Source of the DNA: Methanobrevibacter sp. TMH8
GTDB lineage: Archaea > Methanobacteriota > Methanobacteria > Methanobacteriales > Methanobacteriaceae
Assembly: GCF_020148105.1 (NCBI RefSeq)
Contig: NZ_JAHLZE010000034.1
Span: 1 to 64,000, forward strand
Reading direction: 5' to 3'
DNA length: 64,000 nucleotides
Below are positions 27,626 to 36,502 of this stretch, piece by piece. Position 1 is the first letter of the stretch. Each line of letters starts with the position of its first letter. A program made the position numbers and the translations under genes. The notes under the pieces were generated by a model. It was not told the DNA's origin, did not search any database, and saw nothing but the letters and a program-made list of their open reading frames with translations.

Positions 27626-28498
27626 ATGAAATTAACATTCTTAGGAACCGGTGGAGGACGTTTTACTACAATCAGTCAGAAAAGAATGACTGGTGGTTTT
27701 AGAATTGATGATTTGGCTGGTAAAAACTTCCATGTTGATCCTGGTCCTGGTGCATTAGTTAGGTCTTTTCAATTTGGTTTGTCTCCTTCTTCATTAGATG
27801 GTATTTTTATATCTCATGCTCATACAGACCATTATACTGATGGCGAAGTCCTTATAGAAGCAATGACTCGGGGAATGACCAAAGAAAATGGGCTTATAAT
27901 GGGTAGCCGTAGTGTCTTTGATGGTTACAAACAATGGGGTCCATCAATTTCTAAATATCATACTGGAAAATCAGAAAAATTAGTTTTAGGTCCTAACAAG
28001 TCCAAAATTATTGATAATTTATTGATAAAAGGTACTAAGACTATTCATGGAGATCCTACATGTGTAGGTTTTCAGATGAAATCTGAAGATTTAACTGTTT
28101 CATATACTTCAGATACATCATACTTTGAAAAATTATCTAATTACCATAATGGTGCAGATATTTTGATTGCTAGTGTTATTAGGCCGGGTAATCAATCTAT
28201 AAGGGGTCATATGTCTACAGGAGATTTCAAGGATTTAGTTAATGAAGTGAATCCTAGTTTAGCTATTATGACTCATTTTGGATTTAAAATGTTAAATGAG
28301 AATCCAGTTTCTGAAGCACAGTTTATAAAAAAGGAAACTGGTGTTCCAACTATTGCTGCATTTGATGGAATGGAAATTAATATTAATGATAAAAATCCAA
28401 TTGACTTTAAAATTTCTAAATTAGAAATAGACAACAATCCTAATAGAAACTATAATGATATCTTCACATTATCTAGTAAACGTTTTAATAAAAAATAA
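27626..28498 (+). CDS. MBL-fold metallo-hydrolase (RNase Z-like)
   Basis: 290 residues of the metallo-beta-lactamase fold. The metal-binding motif is FISHAHTDHYTDGEV (about residues 62-76). Further ligands are the TIHGDP segment, TSDTSYFEKL and MTHFGFKML. The N-terminal LTFLGTGGGRFTT is typical of the RNase Z-like/phosphoribosyl cyclic phosphodiesterase part of the superfamily. AGGTGA precedes ATG 27626. It lacks a recognisable exosite arm, so a tRNA 3' processing role is uncertain; hydrolase of unknown substrate is the safe call. It stands alone ahead of the methanol operon. Confidence 0.85.
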   Translation: MKLTFLGTGGGRFTTISQKRMTGGFRIDDLAGKNFHVDPGPGALVRSFQFGLSPSSLDGIFISHAHTDHYTDGEVLIEAMTRGMTKENGLIMGSRSVFDGYKQWGPSISKYHTGKSEKLVLGPNKSKIIDNLLIKGTKTIHGDPTCVGFQMKSEDLTVSYTSDTSYFEKLSNYHNGADILIASVIRPGNQSIRGHMSTGDFKDLVNEVNPSLAIMTHFGFKMLNENPVSEAQFIKKETGVPTIAAFDGMEININDKNPIDFKISKLEIDNNPNRNYNDIFTLSSKRFNKK

Positions 28499-28787
28499 AT
28501 CATGTTTTATTATGAATTTATTTTATTAATTTAGATTTTTTATTTTTTCAATAAGATTTTCCGTTAATTTCTTTTATTTTCATTTATTTCTCTTTATTTA
28601 TCTTTATTTTAGTTTATTTTAATTTATTCTAATTTTATTTGTTAAATTTATTATTATTTATAAATATATTTGGTTAATATTCTTCTTTTCATTGAATCTT
28701 TATATTTAAATAATAACCATCTAAAATTATAAATAATATAAATAACATATAATTAGTCACTTAGTTCTTATTTAAGGAGGAATTAAT

Positions 28788-30173
28788 ATGAAAAAATTCA
28801 CTCAAATGGAGTATAAAGACCCTGATGAAATGTTATTTGGGCATGCTAAATATCCAGTAACCATAAATGAAAATATGCAAATTGGTGGAGGATATGTAAT
28901 TCCTGAGATAAATGTGGCTCCGGGGGAAGGAACAGAAGAATCTAAAGAGAAAATGATTTCAGAATCTAGAAATATTGCTCATAGTGCTTCTGGTAGGGCA
29001 GTTAGTATTGGTTTACCTGCATTTATTCTAGAACAAGAACATATAGCTCAACAAACATATAATCCTGATTGGGCAGGGGAATGTACTCAAGCTCAAGTTG
29101 AAATGCTTGAAAAATATTCGGATGAATATGGTGTTAAAACTGCTTTAAGAGCAACACCTGCAGATATTAGGGATGAAGAAAAAGATTCTGGTTTTTGGGA
29201 CTCTGACCTTTTTAACAAAATACTTGAATCTATGGAAGCTTGTGCAGCTAGTGGTGCAAATATTTTATCTATTGAAACTACTGGTGGTAAGTCTGTATCT
29301 GATTATGGTATTTCAAGAGGAGATCCTAAGGCGATTCTTTTTGGTATAGGTGTTCTTGGTAGTAGAGATATGGAATATGTATGGAATAAAATTGTTCCTA
29401 TATGTAAAAAATACAATGTTATTCCTGGAGGGGATACTGATTGTTCTCAAGCTAATACTGCAATGTTTTTAGCTGGTGGATTAATAGACAAAGATTGTTC
29501 TCATACATTAGCTGCACTTGCAAGAGCTATGGCAGGGGCAAGAAGCTTAGTAGCTGTTGAATGTGGAGCAATGGGTCCATTAAAAGATTGTGGATATGAA
29601 AATCCTATAGTGAAAGCTATTAGTGGTGTTCCAATTTCTGCTGAAGGTAAAGATGCAGTTTGTGCTCATTCTGACTTGATGGGTAATTTAGCAGCTGCAG
29701 TTACTGATATGTGGAGTAATGAATCTGTGTATCATAGGGAAGAAATGGGAGGTACTACTCCTGAAGTTTGGTTACAAGCAACTGGATATGAAGCTGCTTT
29801 AATGAATACTGCAATTGAAACTGGTGAAGGAAAAACTTTAAGAGACCTTTATACTCTTGCAGATAAATATAGGGATCCTCAAGCATTGGTTTTAGCTTAT
29901 GATAATGCATACAGAATTGGAGAAGCTATTGTTGAATATGGAGATGATTACTACCTTAGAGCAAAAGCAGCTGCTATTGAAGCAGGAGCTATTATTAATG
30001 AGGCTGTTGATGCTAAAAAAATGCAATTAACAAGATTTGAACGAGATTCATTAGATAGTGCTCTAAAAATATTTGAAAAACTACCTGATGATGCTGATAA
30101 GTTTACTAAAGACTGTATTAGAAGATACTCACGGAAAGTAGCTGATTTTGATCCTAAAAACTATGAATTATAG
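28788..30173 (+). CDS. mtaB: Methanol:corrinoid methyltransferase
   Basis: The zinc enzyme that transfers the methyl group of methanol to the corrinoid of MtaC. 461 residues, the family length. Probable Zn ligands are visible: Glu in LSIETTGGK, Cys in GDTDCSQANT and Cys in AVECGAMGP. Other MtaB landmarks are YNPDWAGECTQAQVEML and HREEMGGTTPEVWLQATGYEAAL. The ribosome binding site AAGGAGG is one of the strongest in the window, suggesting high expression. mtaC follows 25 bases downstream; MtaB and MtaC form a complex. The 290-base leader region is AT-rich with a TATA-like CTTTATATTT near 28698. Confidence 0.97.
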   Translation: MKKFTQMEYKDPDEMLFGHAKYPVTINENMQIGGGYVIPEINVAPGEGTEESKEKMISESRNIAHSASGRAVSIGLPAFILEQEHIAQQTYNPDWAGECTQAQVEMLEKYSDEYGVKTALRATPADIRDEEKDSGFWDSDLFNKILESMEACAASGANILSIETTGGKSVSDYGISRGDPKAILFGIGVLGSRDMEYVWNKIVPICKKYNVIPGGDTDCSQANTAMFLAGGLIDKDCSHTLAALARAMAGARSLVAVECGAMGPLKDCGYENPIVKAISGVPISAEGKDAVCAHSDLMGNLAAAVTDMWSNESVYHREEMGGTTPEVWLQATGYEAALMNTAIETGEGKTLRDLYTLADKYRDPQALVLAYDNAYRIGEAIVEYGDDYYLRAKAAAIEAGAIINEAVDAKKMQLTRFERDSLDSALKIFEKLPDDADKFTKDCIRRYSRKVADFDPKNYEL

Positions 30174-30198
30174 GGAATATAATTAAGGAGGTAATAAA

Positions 30199-31020
30199 AT
30201 GAGTTATGAAGAGTTAGAAAATAGAATGAATCAAAGAAATGTTTTTCTAAGATATAATGTAGAGTTAGAAGGTCCTGCTATTAAACCTGAAGAAGATGAG
30301 GAAGTTATGGATATTCTTCCTAAAGATGATCCTTTTAAATCAATTGCACTTACTATTCTCCATGAAAATAGAGATGAAGCTATAAATTTAGTTAAAAAAT
30401 CATTAGATGATGGAATATCTCCAATTGAAATTATTAATAATGGTTTGATGAAAGGAATGGATGCAGTTAGTGTTCTTTACACAAAAGGTATTTATTTCTT
30501 ACCAGATTTAATGTTAGCTGGGGATGCAATGATGGAAAGTGTAAAAGAATGTGAGGCAGTTTTAGGACATAAAAGTGAAACTAAAGCTAGTGTTGTTTCT
30601 TTTGTAGCTGAAGGAGATCCTCATGATATAGGCAAAAACTTAGTTGTAATGTTTTTAAGAGCTGGGGGCTATGAGGCTGTTGATTTAGGAAGAGATGTTC
30701 CTGCAATTGATGTTGTAGAAGCTGTAAAAGAATATGATCCTATATTCCTTACTGGAACTGCACTTATGACAACCACTATGACAGCTTTCCCTAAAGTTGT
30801 TAAAGCACTTGTAGATGCTAATTTGGAAGTTCCTATTGGTTGTGGTGGTGGAGCAGTAAGAAAAGATTATGTTGAATCTTTCCCAATGAGTGTTTATGGT
30901 GTTGAAGCATATCATACTCCAAAGTTAGCTGATGCTATATTAAAGGACAAAAAAGATTGGAAAGATCTTAGAAAAGAATATGCTGATATTGTTGGAGAAT
31001 TTGTATCTGAGTACTCTTAA
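30199..31020 (+). CDS. mtaC: Methanol corrinoid protein
   Basis: Carries the corrinoid (factor III type in these organisms) that accepts the methyl group from MtaB and passes it to MtaA. 273 residues: a helical cap domain (about 45-125), then a B12-binding Rossmann domain with the lower ligand His142 in EGDPHDIGKNLVVMFLRAGG. The later GTALMTTTMTAFPKVV and PIGCGGGAV complete the cobalamin-binding pattern. It has a strong AAGGAGGT site before ATG 30199. Cotranscribed with mtaB by spacing. A possible stem-loop follows directly after the stop. Confidence 0.97.
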   Translation: MSYEELENRMNQRNVFLRYNVELEGPAIKPEEDEEVMDILPKDDPFKSIALTILHENRDEAINLVKKSLDDGISPIEIINNGLMKGMDAVSVLYTKGIYFLPDLMLAGDAMMESVKECEAVLGHKSETKASVVSFVAEGDPHDIGKNLVVMFLRAGGYEAVDLGRDVPAIDVVEAVKEYDPIFLTGTALMTTTMTAFPKVVKALVDANLEVPIGCGGGAVRKDYVESFPMSVYGVEAYHTPKLADAILKDKKDWKDLRKEYADIVGEFVSEYS

Positions 31021-31026
31021 ATGAGT

Positions 31027-31055
31027 ACCTTTATTTTTTTATAAAAAACAAAGGT
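31027..31055 (+). terminator. Possible stem-loop just after mtaC
   Basis: ACCTTT (31027-31032) pairs with AAAGGT (31050-31055), and the interior T7/A6 runs extend the stem. The hairpin starts 7 bases after the mtaC stop. It could stabilise the mtaBC transcript end or separate the expression of mtaBC from the activase gene. AT-rich DNA makes weak hairpins common. Confidence 0.35.
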
Positions 31056-31117
31056 TATTTTATCTTTGAATAGCTTAGCTATATCTTAGTTGGCTTATTA
31101 TATTAATAATACATTTT

Positions 31118-31215
31118 CTTGATATATTTGGTAATATATCTAGTATTTGGTAATGTATCTAGTAATATATTTAGTAATATATTTTAATATATTTGATAAT
31201 TATTTGTATATTTGA
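31118..31215. repeat. Short degenerate tandem repeats between mtaC and the activase gene
   Basis: Units of TTTGGTAATRTATCTAG and the shorter TAATATATTTAG are repeated about six times (GATATATTTGGTAATATATCTAG, TATTTGGTAATGTATCTAG, TAATATATTTAG and so on), then fade into A/T sequence. This fills much of the 295-base gap before the activase start. Confidence 0.7.
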
Positions 31216-31315
31216 TAATTAGTTTACTATATTTAGAATTATTAATTTGTAAATATGTAATTATTCTAAATATTCAAATTTGCATATTTATATAATAAAC
31301 ATTTGTGTGTTTAAA

Positions 31316-32944
31316 ATGAATGAAAATTATGCAATTGCTATAGACATTGGTACAAGTGGAATTAGGGCTCAAGCTCTAAATATTGATTCTTTAGAAGTTA
31401 TTTCTACAACTATAACACTTAGACATCCATTACCTGGTGCTAATGTTGTTGATCATCTCCATTTTGCATTAAAAGTAGGGGGAGAAGTTGCTCACGATAT
31501 TCTTATTGAAGCTATAAATAAAGTAATAGCTGGTTTAGATATAGATCTTGAAAGAGTTAAAAGAGTAGCTGTATGTGGTAACCCTATCCAACTTTCTTTA
31601 TTCCATAATATTGAAATTAAAGATTTAGCTTATTGGGGTGAAAATGCTGCTAAAAGACTAAAGATAGAAATCCCTTCAAGAAATGCAACCATAACAAATA
31701 CTAAAGAAATTGGACTTGAAATTTCTGAAGATGCAGATATTTTTATTCCTCCAGCTATACGTCATGAAATTGGAGCTGATGCACTTGCAATGTTATATAA
31801 AACAGGTGTTTTAGAAAAAGAAGGAATTTATTTAGTTTCAGATTTTGGAACCAATGCTGAAATGGCTTTAGTCATTGATGGGGAAGTTTTTGCGTGTTCT
31901 GCAGCTGCAGGCCCTGCTATTGAAGGGCAAATGATAAACAAAGGAAGACTTGCTTCACCAGGAGCTATTTGCGATTTAGAAGATATGGGTTATGAATGGA
32001 AGGCAATTGTCTTAAATGATGATCTTATAACTACAGAAGGAGATACTGTAAATCCTTCTAATGGTAAAATTATATCTAAAAGTGAAAATGTAAAAGCTAA
32101 GGGAATTACTGGTACTGGTGTTATAGCTGCTTTTAGCCTTGGTCTTAATGATGAATTAATTGTTAATTCTAAAATAAAAACTAAAGATCATAAAATTCAT
32201 CTTCAAGATGATGTTTATCTTACTGAAGATGATATTGTTAATATTGGAAAAGCTTTAGGAGCATTTAGAGCAGCTCATTTAACATTAGCTGAAAAAGCAG
32301 ATATTCTTTTAGATGATATTGATGCAGTTTATATGGCTGGAGCTTCAGGATTTTATGTTGATCCTATTAAATCCTTAAATATTGGACAAATTCCTCCTTC
32401 TTCTAGAGAGATTTTTCAAGTAGGAAATACATCTCTTGACATGGCTAAAGATATAGCTTTAGACCCAAATCTTTTAAATGAACTTCAAACAATAGCTGAT
32501 AAAATGCGTAGTAATCATATAATGCTAGCTACATCTGAAACATTTGAAAAAATTTATTCTTTAGAACTTTCAGTTTATGAAGAAGGAATGCCATTTTGGT
32601 TATATAATCAATGGCTTGAAAAATATGGTTTTCAAACAATCCCTTCAAAAGAAAATGATCCAAAAATTCATCGTATATTTGAAAGAGATATACCTGAACT
32701 AGGTACAAACGGCTTATCTATAGTTGAAATAGGATTAACATTAGAAGCTCAATTTGAAGGATGCACTAAATGTTTAAATTGCATTAAGAATTGTCCTGAA
32801 AATGCACTTTCTATTGATGAAAATGGAAAAATTTTCCTTAGAACAGATAAATGTGCTGGTTTAGGATGTCAAAAATGTGTAATTGGTTGTCCTGAAAAAG
32901 TTTTTGATTATGGTAAATTTCTAAACTTATCTAAATCTAAATGA
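31316..32944 (+). CDS. Methyltransferase corrinoid activation protein (RamA/MAP-like ATPase)
   Basis: An ATP-dependent reductive activase that returns inactive Co(II) corrinoid of MtaC to Co(I). 542 residues from ATG 31316. The ASKHA-type nucleotide fold starts at YAIAIDIGTSGIRAQALNI and continues with YLVSDFGTNAEMALVIDGE and AVYMAGASGFYVDP. The C-terminus carries two [4Fe-4S] motifs, CTKCLNCIKNCP (from Cys483) and CAGLGCQKCVIGCP, as in RamA. The upstream in-frame TTG 31280 is rejected because the conserved domain starts at ATG 31316, although only a weak GTGTG site precedes it. Its position between mtaC and mtaA ties it to methanol use rather than methylamines. Confidence 0.92.
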   Translation: MNENYAIAIDIGTSGIRAQALNIDSLEVISTTITLRHPLPGANVVDHLHFALKVGGEVAHDILIEAINKVIAGLDIDLERVKRVAVCGNPIQLSLFHNIEIKDLAYWGENAAKRLKIEIPSRNATITNTKEIGLEISEDADIFIPPAIRHEIGADALAMLYKTGVLEKEGIYLVSDFGTNAEMALVIDGEVFACSAAAGPAIEGQMINKGRLASPGAICDLEDMGYEWKAIVLNDDLITTEGDTVNPSNGKIISKSENVKAKGITGTGVIAAFSLGLNDELIVNSKIKTKDHKIHLQDDVYLTEDDIVNIGKALGAFRAAHLTLAEKADILLDDIDAVYMAGASGFYVDPIKSLNIGQIPPSSREIFQVGNTSLDMAKDIALDPNLLNELQTIADKMRSNHIMLATSETFEKIYSLELSVYEEGMPFWLYNQWLEKYGFQTIPSKENDPKIHRIFERDIPELGTNGLSIVEIGLTLEAQFEGCTKCLNCIKNCPENALSIDENGKIFLRTDKCAGLGCQKCVIGCPEKVFDYGKFLNLSKSK

Positions 32945-33081
32945 AAAATTTAATAATGTATAATTTAGTAATATATACTAATTTTTATATTATGATAAAA
33001 TTTTAATATGATTATAGACTAATATTTAAAATAATAAATAATATTATATTTGATATTTAATAAAATAAGGAAGGTAATTTT

Positions 33082-34137
33082 GTGAATCTAAAAGAAAATC
33101 TTTTATCAGTACTTTCAGGGGAAAAAGTAGACTTTACACCAGTTGTTAGTGTAACACAATTGGCAATCACTGAAGCAATGGATAAAACTGGGGCAAGTTG
33201 GCCTGAAGCTCATAGTGATCCAGAAAAAATGGCAAAGTTAGGAAGCTCTTTATATGAACTTGCAGGTCTTGAATGTGCAAGAATCCCATTTTGTCTAACT
33301 ATTGAAGCAGAAGCAATGGGTGCTCAAGTAGATCTTGGTGGTAGAGATAAACCTCCTCAAGTTTCAAGCTCTCCATTTTCTAGTGCAGATGATATTGATA
33401 TTCCAGATGATTTTCTAGATAGTGGCCGCATTCCAACTGTTTTAAAAGCAGTTGAGATATTAAAAGAAAATTATGATGATCTTCCAATTATTGTTGGAAT
33501 TACAGGTCCTTTTACTTTAACTGGACATTTAATTGGTGTTGAAAACATGGTTAGGTTATTAAAAACCGACCCTGATGAAATTGAAGATGCTGTTGAAAAT
33601 TCTCTTGATGCTTGTATGGATTATGTAGAAGCCCTTAGTGAAGTTGAACCTGATGTTATTTGCGTTGCTGAACCAACTGCATCTCCTGAGTTAATAGATC
33701 CTTTACAATTTAAATCTATTGCTAAACCAAAGTTAGAAGATCTTGCAGGATTTATTAATGAAAAAAAAGTTCTTCATATCTGTGGATCAACTCAAAATAT
33801 AATTCATGATATGGCTAGTATTGGCTATGATGGAATAAGTGTTGAAGAAAAAGTAGATATTGTTAAAGCAAAAGAAGAAATTGAAAGAAGCTCTTCACAA
33901 AGTGTAGGTGGGAAATGTTTACCTACAACTGGATCTTGCTCTTCTGTAATTCTTGGAAATATTTCTACTAGTCAAACTCTCTTTACTGGTTCTGTTGAAG
34001 ATGTTAAAGATGAAGTTAAAAAAGCTTTAGATGATGGTATAGATATTTTAGCACCAAGTTGTGGTTTAGCTCCATTATCTCCAATTGCGAATATTAAAGC
34101 AATGGTAGAAGCTAGAAATGAATATTATGATATTTAA
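33082..34137 (+). CDS. mtaA: Methylcobamide:coenzyme M methyltransferase
   Basis: Transfers the methyl group from methyl-MtaC to coenzyme M, giving methyl-CoM for methane formation. 351 residues of the uroporphyrinogen decarboxylase-like fold. The zinc/thiol site follows the MtaA/MtbA pattern: His232 and Cys234 in LHICGSTQN, and Cys327 in APSCGLAPLSP. ITGPFTLTGHLIG and the N-terminal LSGEKVDFTPVVS are further family landmarks. Start GTG 33082 has AAGGAAGGT 8 bases upstream. It closes the mtaB-mtaC-activase-mtaA set. T-rich DNA with a TTA microsatellite (34172-34213) follows. Confidence 0.96.
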   Translation: MNLKENLLSVLSGEKVDFTPVVSVTQLAITEAMDKTGASWPEAHSDPEKMAKLGSSLYELAGLECARIPFCLTIEAEAMGAQVDLGGRDKPPQVSSSPFSSADDIDIPDDFLDSGRIPTVLKAVEILKENYDDLPIIVGITGPFTLTGHLIGVENMVRLLKTDPDEIEDAVENSLDACMDYVEALSEVEPDVICVAEPTASPELIDPLQFKSIAKPKLEDLAGFINEKKVLHICGSTQNIIHDMASIGYDGISVEEKVDIVKAKEEIERSSSQSVGGKCLPTTGSCSSVILGNISTSQTLFTGSVEDVKDEVKKALDDGIDILAPSCGLAPLSPIANIKAMVEARNEYYDI

Positions 34138-34238
34138 TGAAAATTAGATAGAATTTTATTTGTTTTTATTTTTTTATTATTATTATTATTATTCTTATTA
34201 TTCTTATTGTTGTTCTTGTTTTATTGAAATATTATTCT

Positions 34239-34811
34239 CTATTGATTTTCAGTTTTATCTTTTAAAGAGAAACTTACAATTATGGTTGCAATTTTAGGAT
34301 CTTCTGGAATTCCATACTTTCTTTTAAGATATATATCACTTTCAGTTGAAGGGCTAGATGAAATAACTTCTGAAACTATATCTAGATGATTTAATTCAGG
34401 AAATTCAACTGGAGGTAATATAAAGTATTGTTTTTTAGGTTTAAAATCTTTATTTCCTATATCTTCTTTAAATAATACAAAATCATCACTTAAAAAATAA
34501 GCTTTTTCATCATTTTCATATTTTTCTTTTTCTTCTTTTGAAAATATATCATGTCCTAGTATTTTTCCATCTTCAGTTACAAGAAACAAAGTTGGACTAG
34601 AAGGAATTCTAAAATGGCTATTTTTAAATAGAACTATTGAATGATCTTTTCTAAAACATTCTTTTAACCCTTCATTAATAACAGGTATTATATCATTGTC
34701 TCTATTAGATTCAATATCAATCATAGCTGTTATATCTTCATTAGAAAGTTTTTCTATTTTTAAAATTCCTCCTATTTCTTCTAAAGCTTTATTTACTTTC
34801 TCTAATGCCAT
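34239..34811 (-). CDS. Hypothetical protein, not recognised
   Basis: 190 residues from ATG 34811; AAGGT lies just upstream, and a TTG seven codons earlier would overlap it. The protein is acidic and soluble, with no signal peptide or membrane segment. The N-terminal helix MALEKVNKALEEIGGILKIE is followed by a mixed alpha/beta region that includes SIVLFKNSHFRIPSSPTLFLVTEDGKILGHDIF, which has the look of a roadblock- or profilin-like sheet (inference). The C-terminus YLKRKYGIPEDPKIATIIVSF is distinctive. It is convergent with mtaA and 110 bases upstream of nothing else on its strand. Possibly lineage-specific. Confidence 0.6.
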   Translation of the reverse strand: MALEKVNKALEEIGGILKIEKLSNEDITAMIDIESNRDNDIIPVINEGLKECFRKDHSIVLFKNSHFRIPSSPTLFLVTEDGKILGHDIFSKEEKEKYENDEKAYFLSDDFVLFKEDIGNKDFKPKKQYFILPPVEFPELNHLDIVSEVISSSPSTESDIYLKRKYGIPEDPKIATIIVSFSLKDKTENQ

Positions 34812-34921
34812 TTTTATACCTTGTATCTTCAATATATCTTTTAAATTTAATATATTTTCTAGAATTAATTAAATTTATATCTATATTAATTTATTTTAAT
34901 TAAAATCTTTATTTTATTTAT

Positions 34922-36046
34922 TCATTTATCTAAATTAGAAGGATGAATAAACCCTGACCTTAACATATGATCAGCTAAGACAATTGCCATTGCAGATTCA
35001 CTAACAACAGTTACTCTTGGACAGATACAAGGATCATGTCTTCCTTTAATTTCAATTTTCGCTTGTTCATTTTTGGACAAATCAACTGTGTTTTGCATCA
35101 TGGATATTGAAGGAGTTGGTTTAACAGCTATCCTTGTAACGATTGGCATTCCATTACTAATTCCTCCTAAAATTCCTCCAGAAGTGTTAGTAGTTGTTCC
35201 AATAGTTGTTTTTTCTGTTTTTTCATTAAGATTATTAGGGTCTTTTATATAAAATTCATCATTGATTTGAGATGCGGTAGATGTAGCTACATCAAAACCA
35301 AGTCCAATTTCTACTCCTTTAACAGAACCAATTTCCATCAGTGCTTTAGCTAACTCTCCATCAAGTTTTCCAAAGATGGGTTCTCCAAGACCAACTGGAA
35401 CTCCAATAGCTATTGTTTCAACGATTCCTCCAATAGAGTCTCCTTTGTTTTTATATTTTAATATCAACTCTTCCATCTCTTTAGCTGCATTGGGATCAGC
35501 ACAATGAACTGGATTTTGAGAAGCCATCTCTTCAATTAAATTTATATTAACATTTTTAGCTTCAATATCTCCAACACGCACAACATGTGACATAATTTTA
35601 ATTCCAAATTGTGATAAGAGTTTTTTAGCTATTGCTCCACCGATTACATGGCCAATAGTAACTCTTCCACTACCACGACCTCCTCCATTGTAGTCATAGT
35701 TTCCATATTTTTGAATCCAACTAAAATCCCCATGACCTGGTCTAGGGGTATTTTTAAGATAGCTATAATCTTTGGAACGTTGATCTTCATTAAATACAAT
35801 TCCTGTAATTGGAGTTCCATCAGTTTTTCCTTCAAAAACTCCAGATAATAGCTGTACTTTGTCTCCTTCTTTCCTAGGACTTGTTATTGAACTAGTCCCT
35901 GGTTTTCTTCTATTAAGCTCTTTTTGAATATCTTCTTCATTAAGCTCAAGATTAGCTGGACATCCATCAATAACAGCTCCAATAGCTTTTCCATGACTTG
36001 CACCAAAGCTAGTTATTGAAAATATCTTTCCGGTTGTATTAGTCAT
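34922..36046 (-). CDS. aroC: Chorismate synthase
   Basis: Converts EPSP to chorismate using reduced FMN, the last common step of aromatic synthesis. 374 residues, normal length. Signatures: [19 protein letters not shown] at the N-terminus, [27 protein letters not shown] (the flavin-site signature), [21 protein letters not shown] and [19 protein letters not shown] near the end. GGGA precedes ATG 36046. It stands alone on the minus strand and is not linked to aroA at 8345. Confidence 0.97.
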   Translation of the reverse strand: MTNTTGKIFSITSFGASHGKAIGAVIDGCPANLELNEEDIQKELNRRKPGTSSITSPRKEGDKVQLLSGVFEGKTDGTPITGIVFNEDQRSKDYSYLKNTPRPGHGDFSWIQKYGNYDYNGGGRGSGRVTIGHVIGGAIAKKLLSQFGIKIMSHVVRVGDIEAKNVNINLIEEMASQNPVHCADPNAAKEMEELILKYKNKGDSIGGIVETIAIGVPVGLGEPIFGKLDGELAKALMEIGSVKGVEIGLGFDVATSTASQINDEFYIKDPNNLNEKTEKTTIGTTTNTSGGILGGISNGMPIVTRIAVKPTPSISMMQNTVDLSKNEQAKIEIKGRHDPCICPRVTVVSESAMAIVLADHMLRSGFIHPSNLDK

Positions 36047-36502
36047 AAAATTCCCTTTTAAAAAATATTAATAATTTAAATAATTATTATGTATTAAATT
36101 AATTGATTAATTTTTAATTAGTTATTAATTAGTTATTAATTATTTATCTAATTAATGTATTTAATTGATATTTAATTTGTATTTTATTATATTTCTTTTT
36201 TTAGTTGATTTAATATAATTAATTTTTTAATTAATTTTTGAAAGATATGTTAAATATATAATTTAAATTTTTTAATAATTTATAAACTTTTTAAGAATTT
36301 AAATCTTAGATAAATATAAAAATAAATAAAAGAAAAATTAAGTTAAAAACTGATTTAGAAATTGATAATATTTTTTAAAACATTTTAATGAAACTGTAAG
36401 AAAAACAAAAATTATATAGGCAGAAAATCCAGAAATAACTATGAATATATCTATTTAATATAGGATACTTAATATAGGATACTTATTATAAAAGGTGATA
36501 AA
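36047..36502. other. AT-rich divergent region
   Basis: 456 bases between aroC (-) and the RNase J-like gene (+). It begins with repeats of TTAATTAGTTATTAATTAG and ends with a duplicated TATAGGATACTTA (about 36459-36487) just before the ribosome binding site. No gene or RNA was identified. Confidence 0.55.

Noticed and set aside
32761-32944. Separate ferredoxin gene at the end of the activase
   Set aside because: The two [4Fe-4S] motifs are in the same frame as the activase and are a normal part of RamA-like proteins.
34172-34215. TTA/TTC microsatellite after mtaA as a functional element
   Set aside because: Simple trinucleotide slippage in a convergent gap; at most contributes to T-rich termination.
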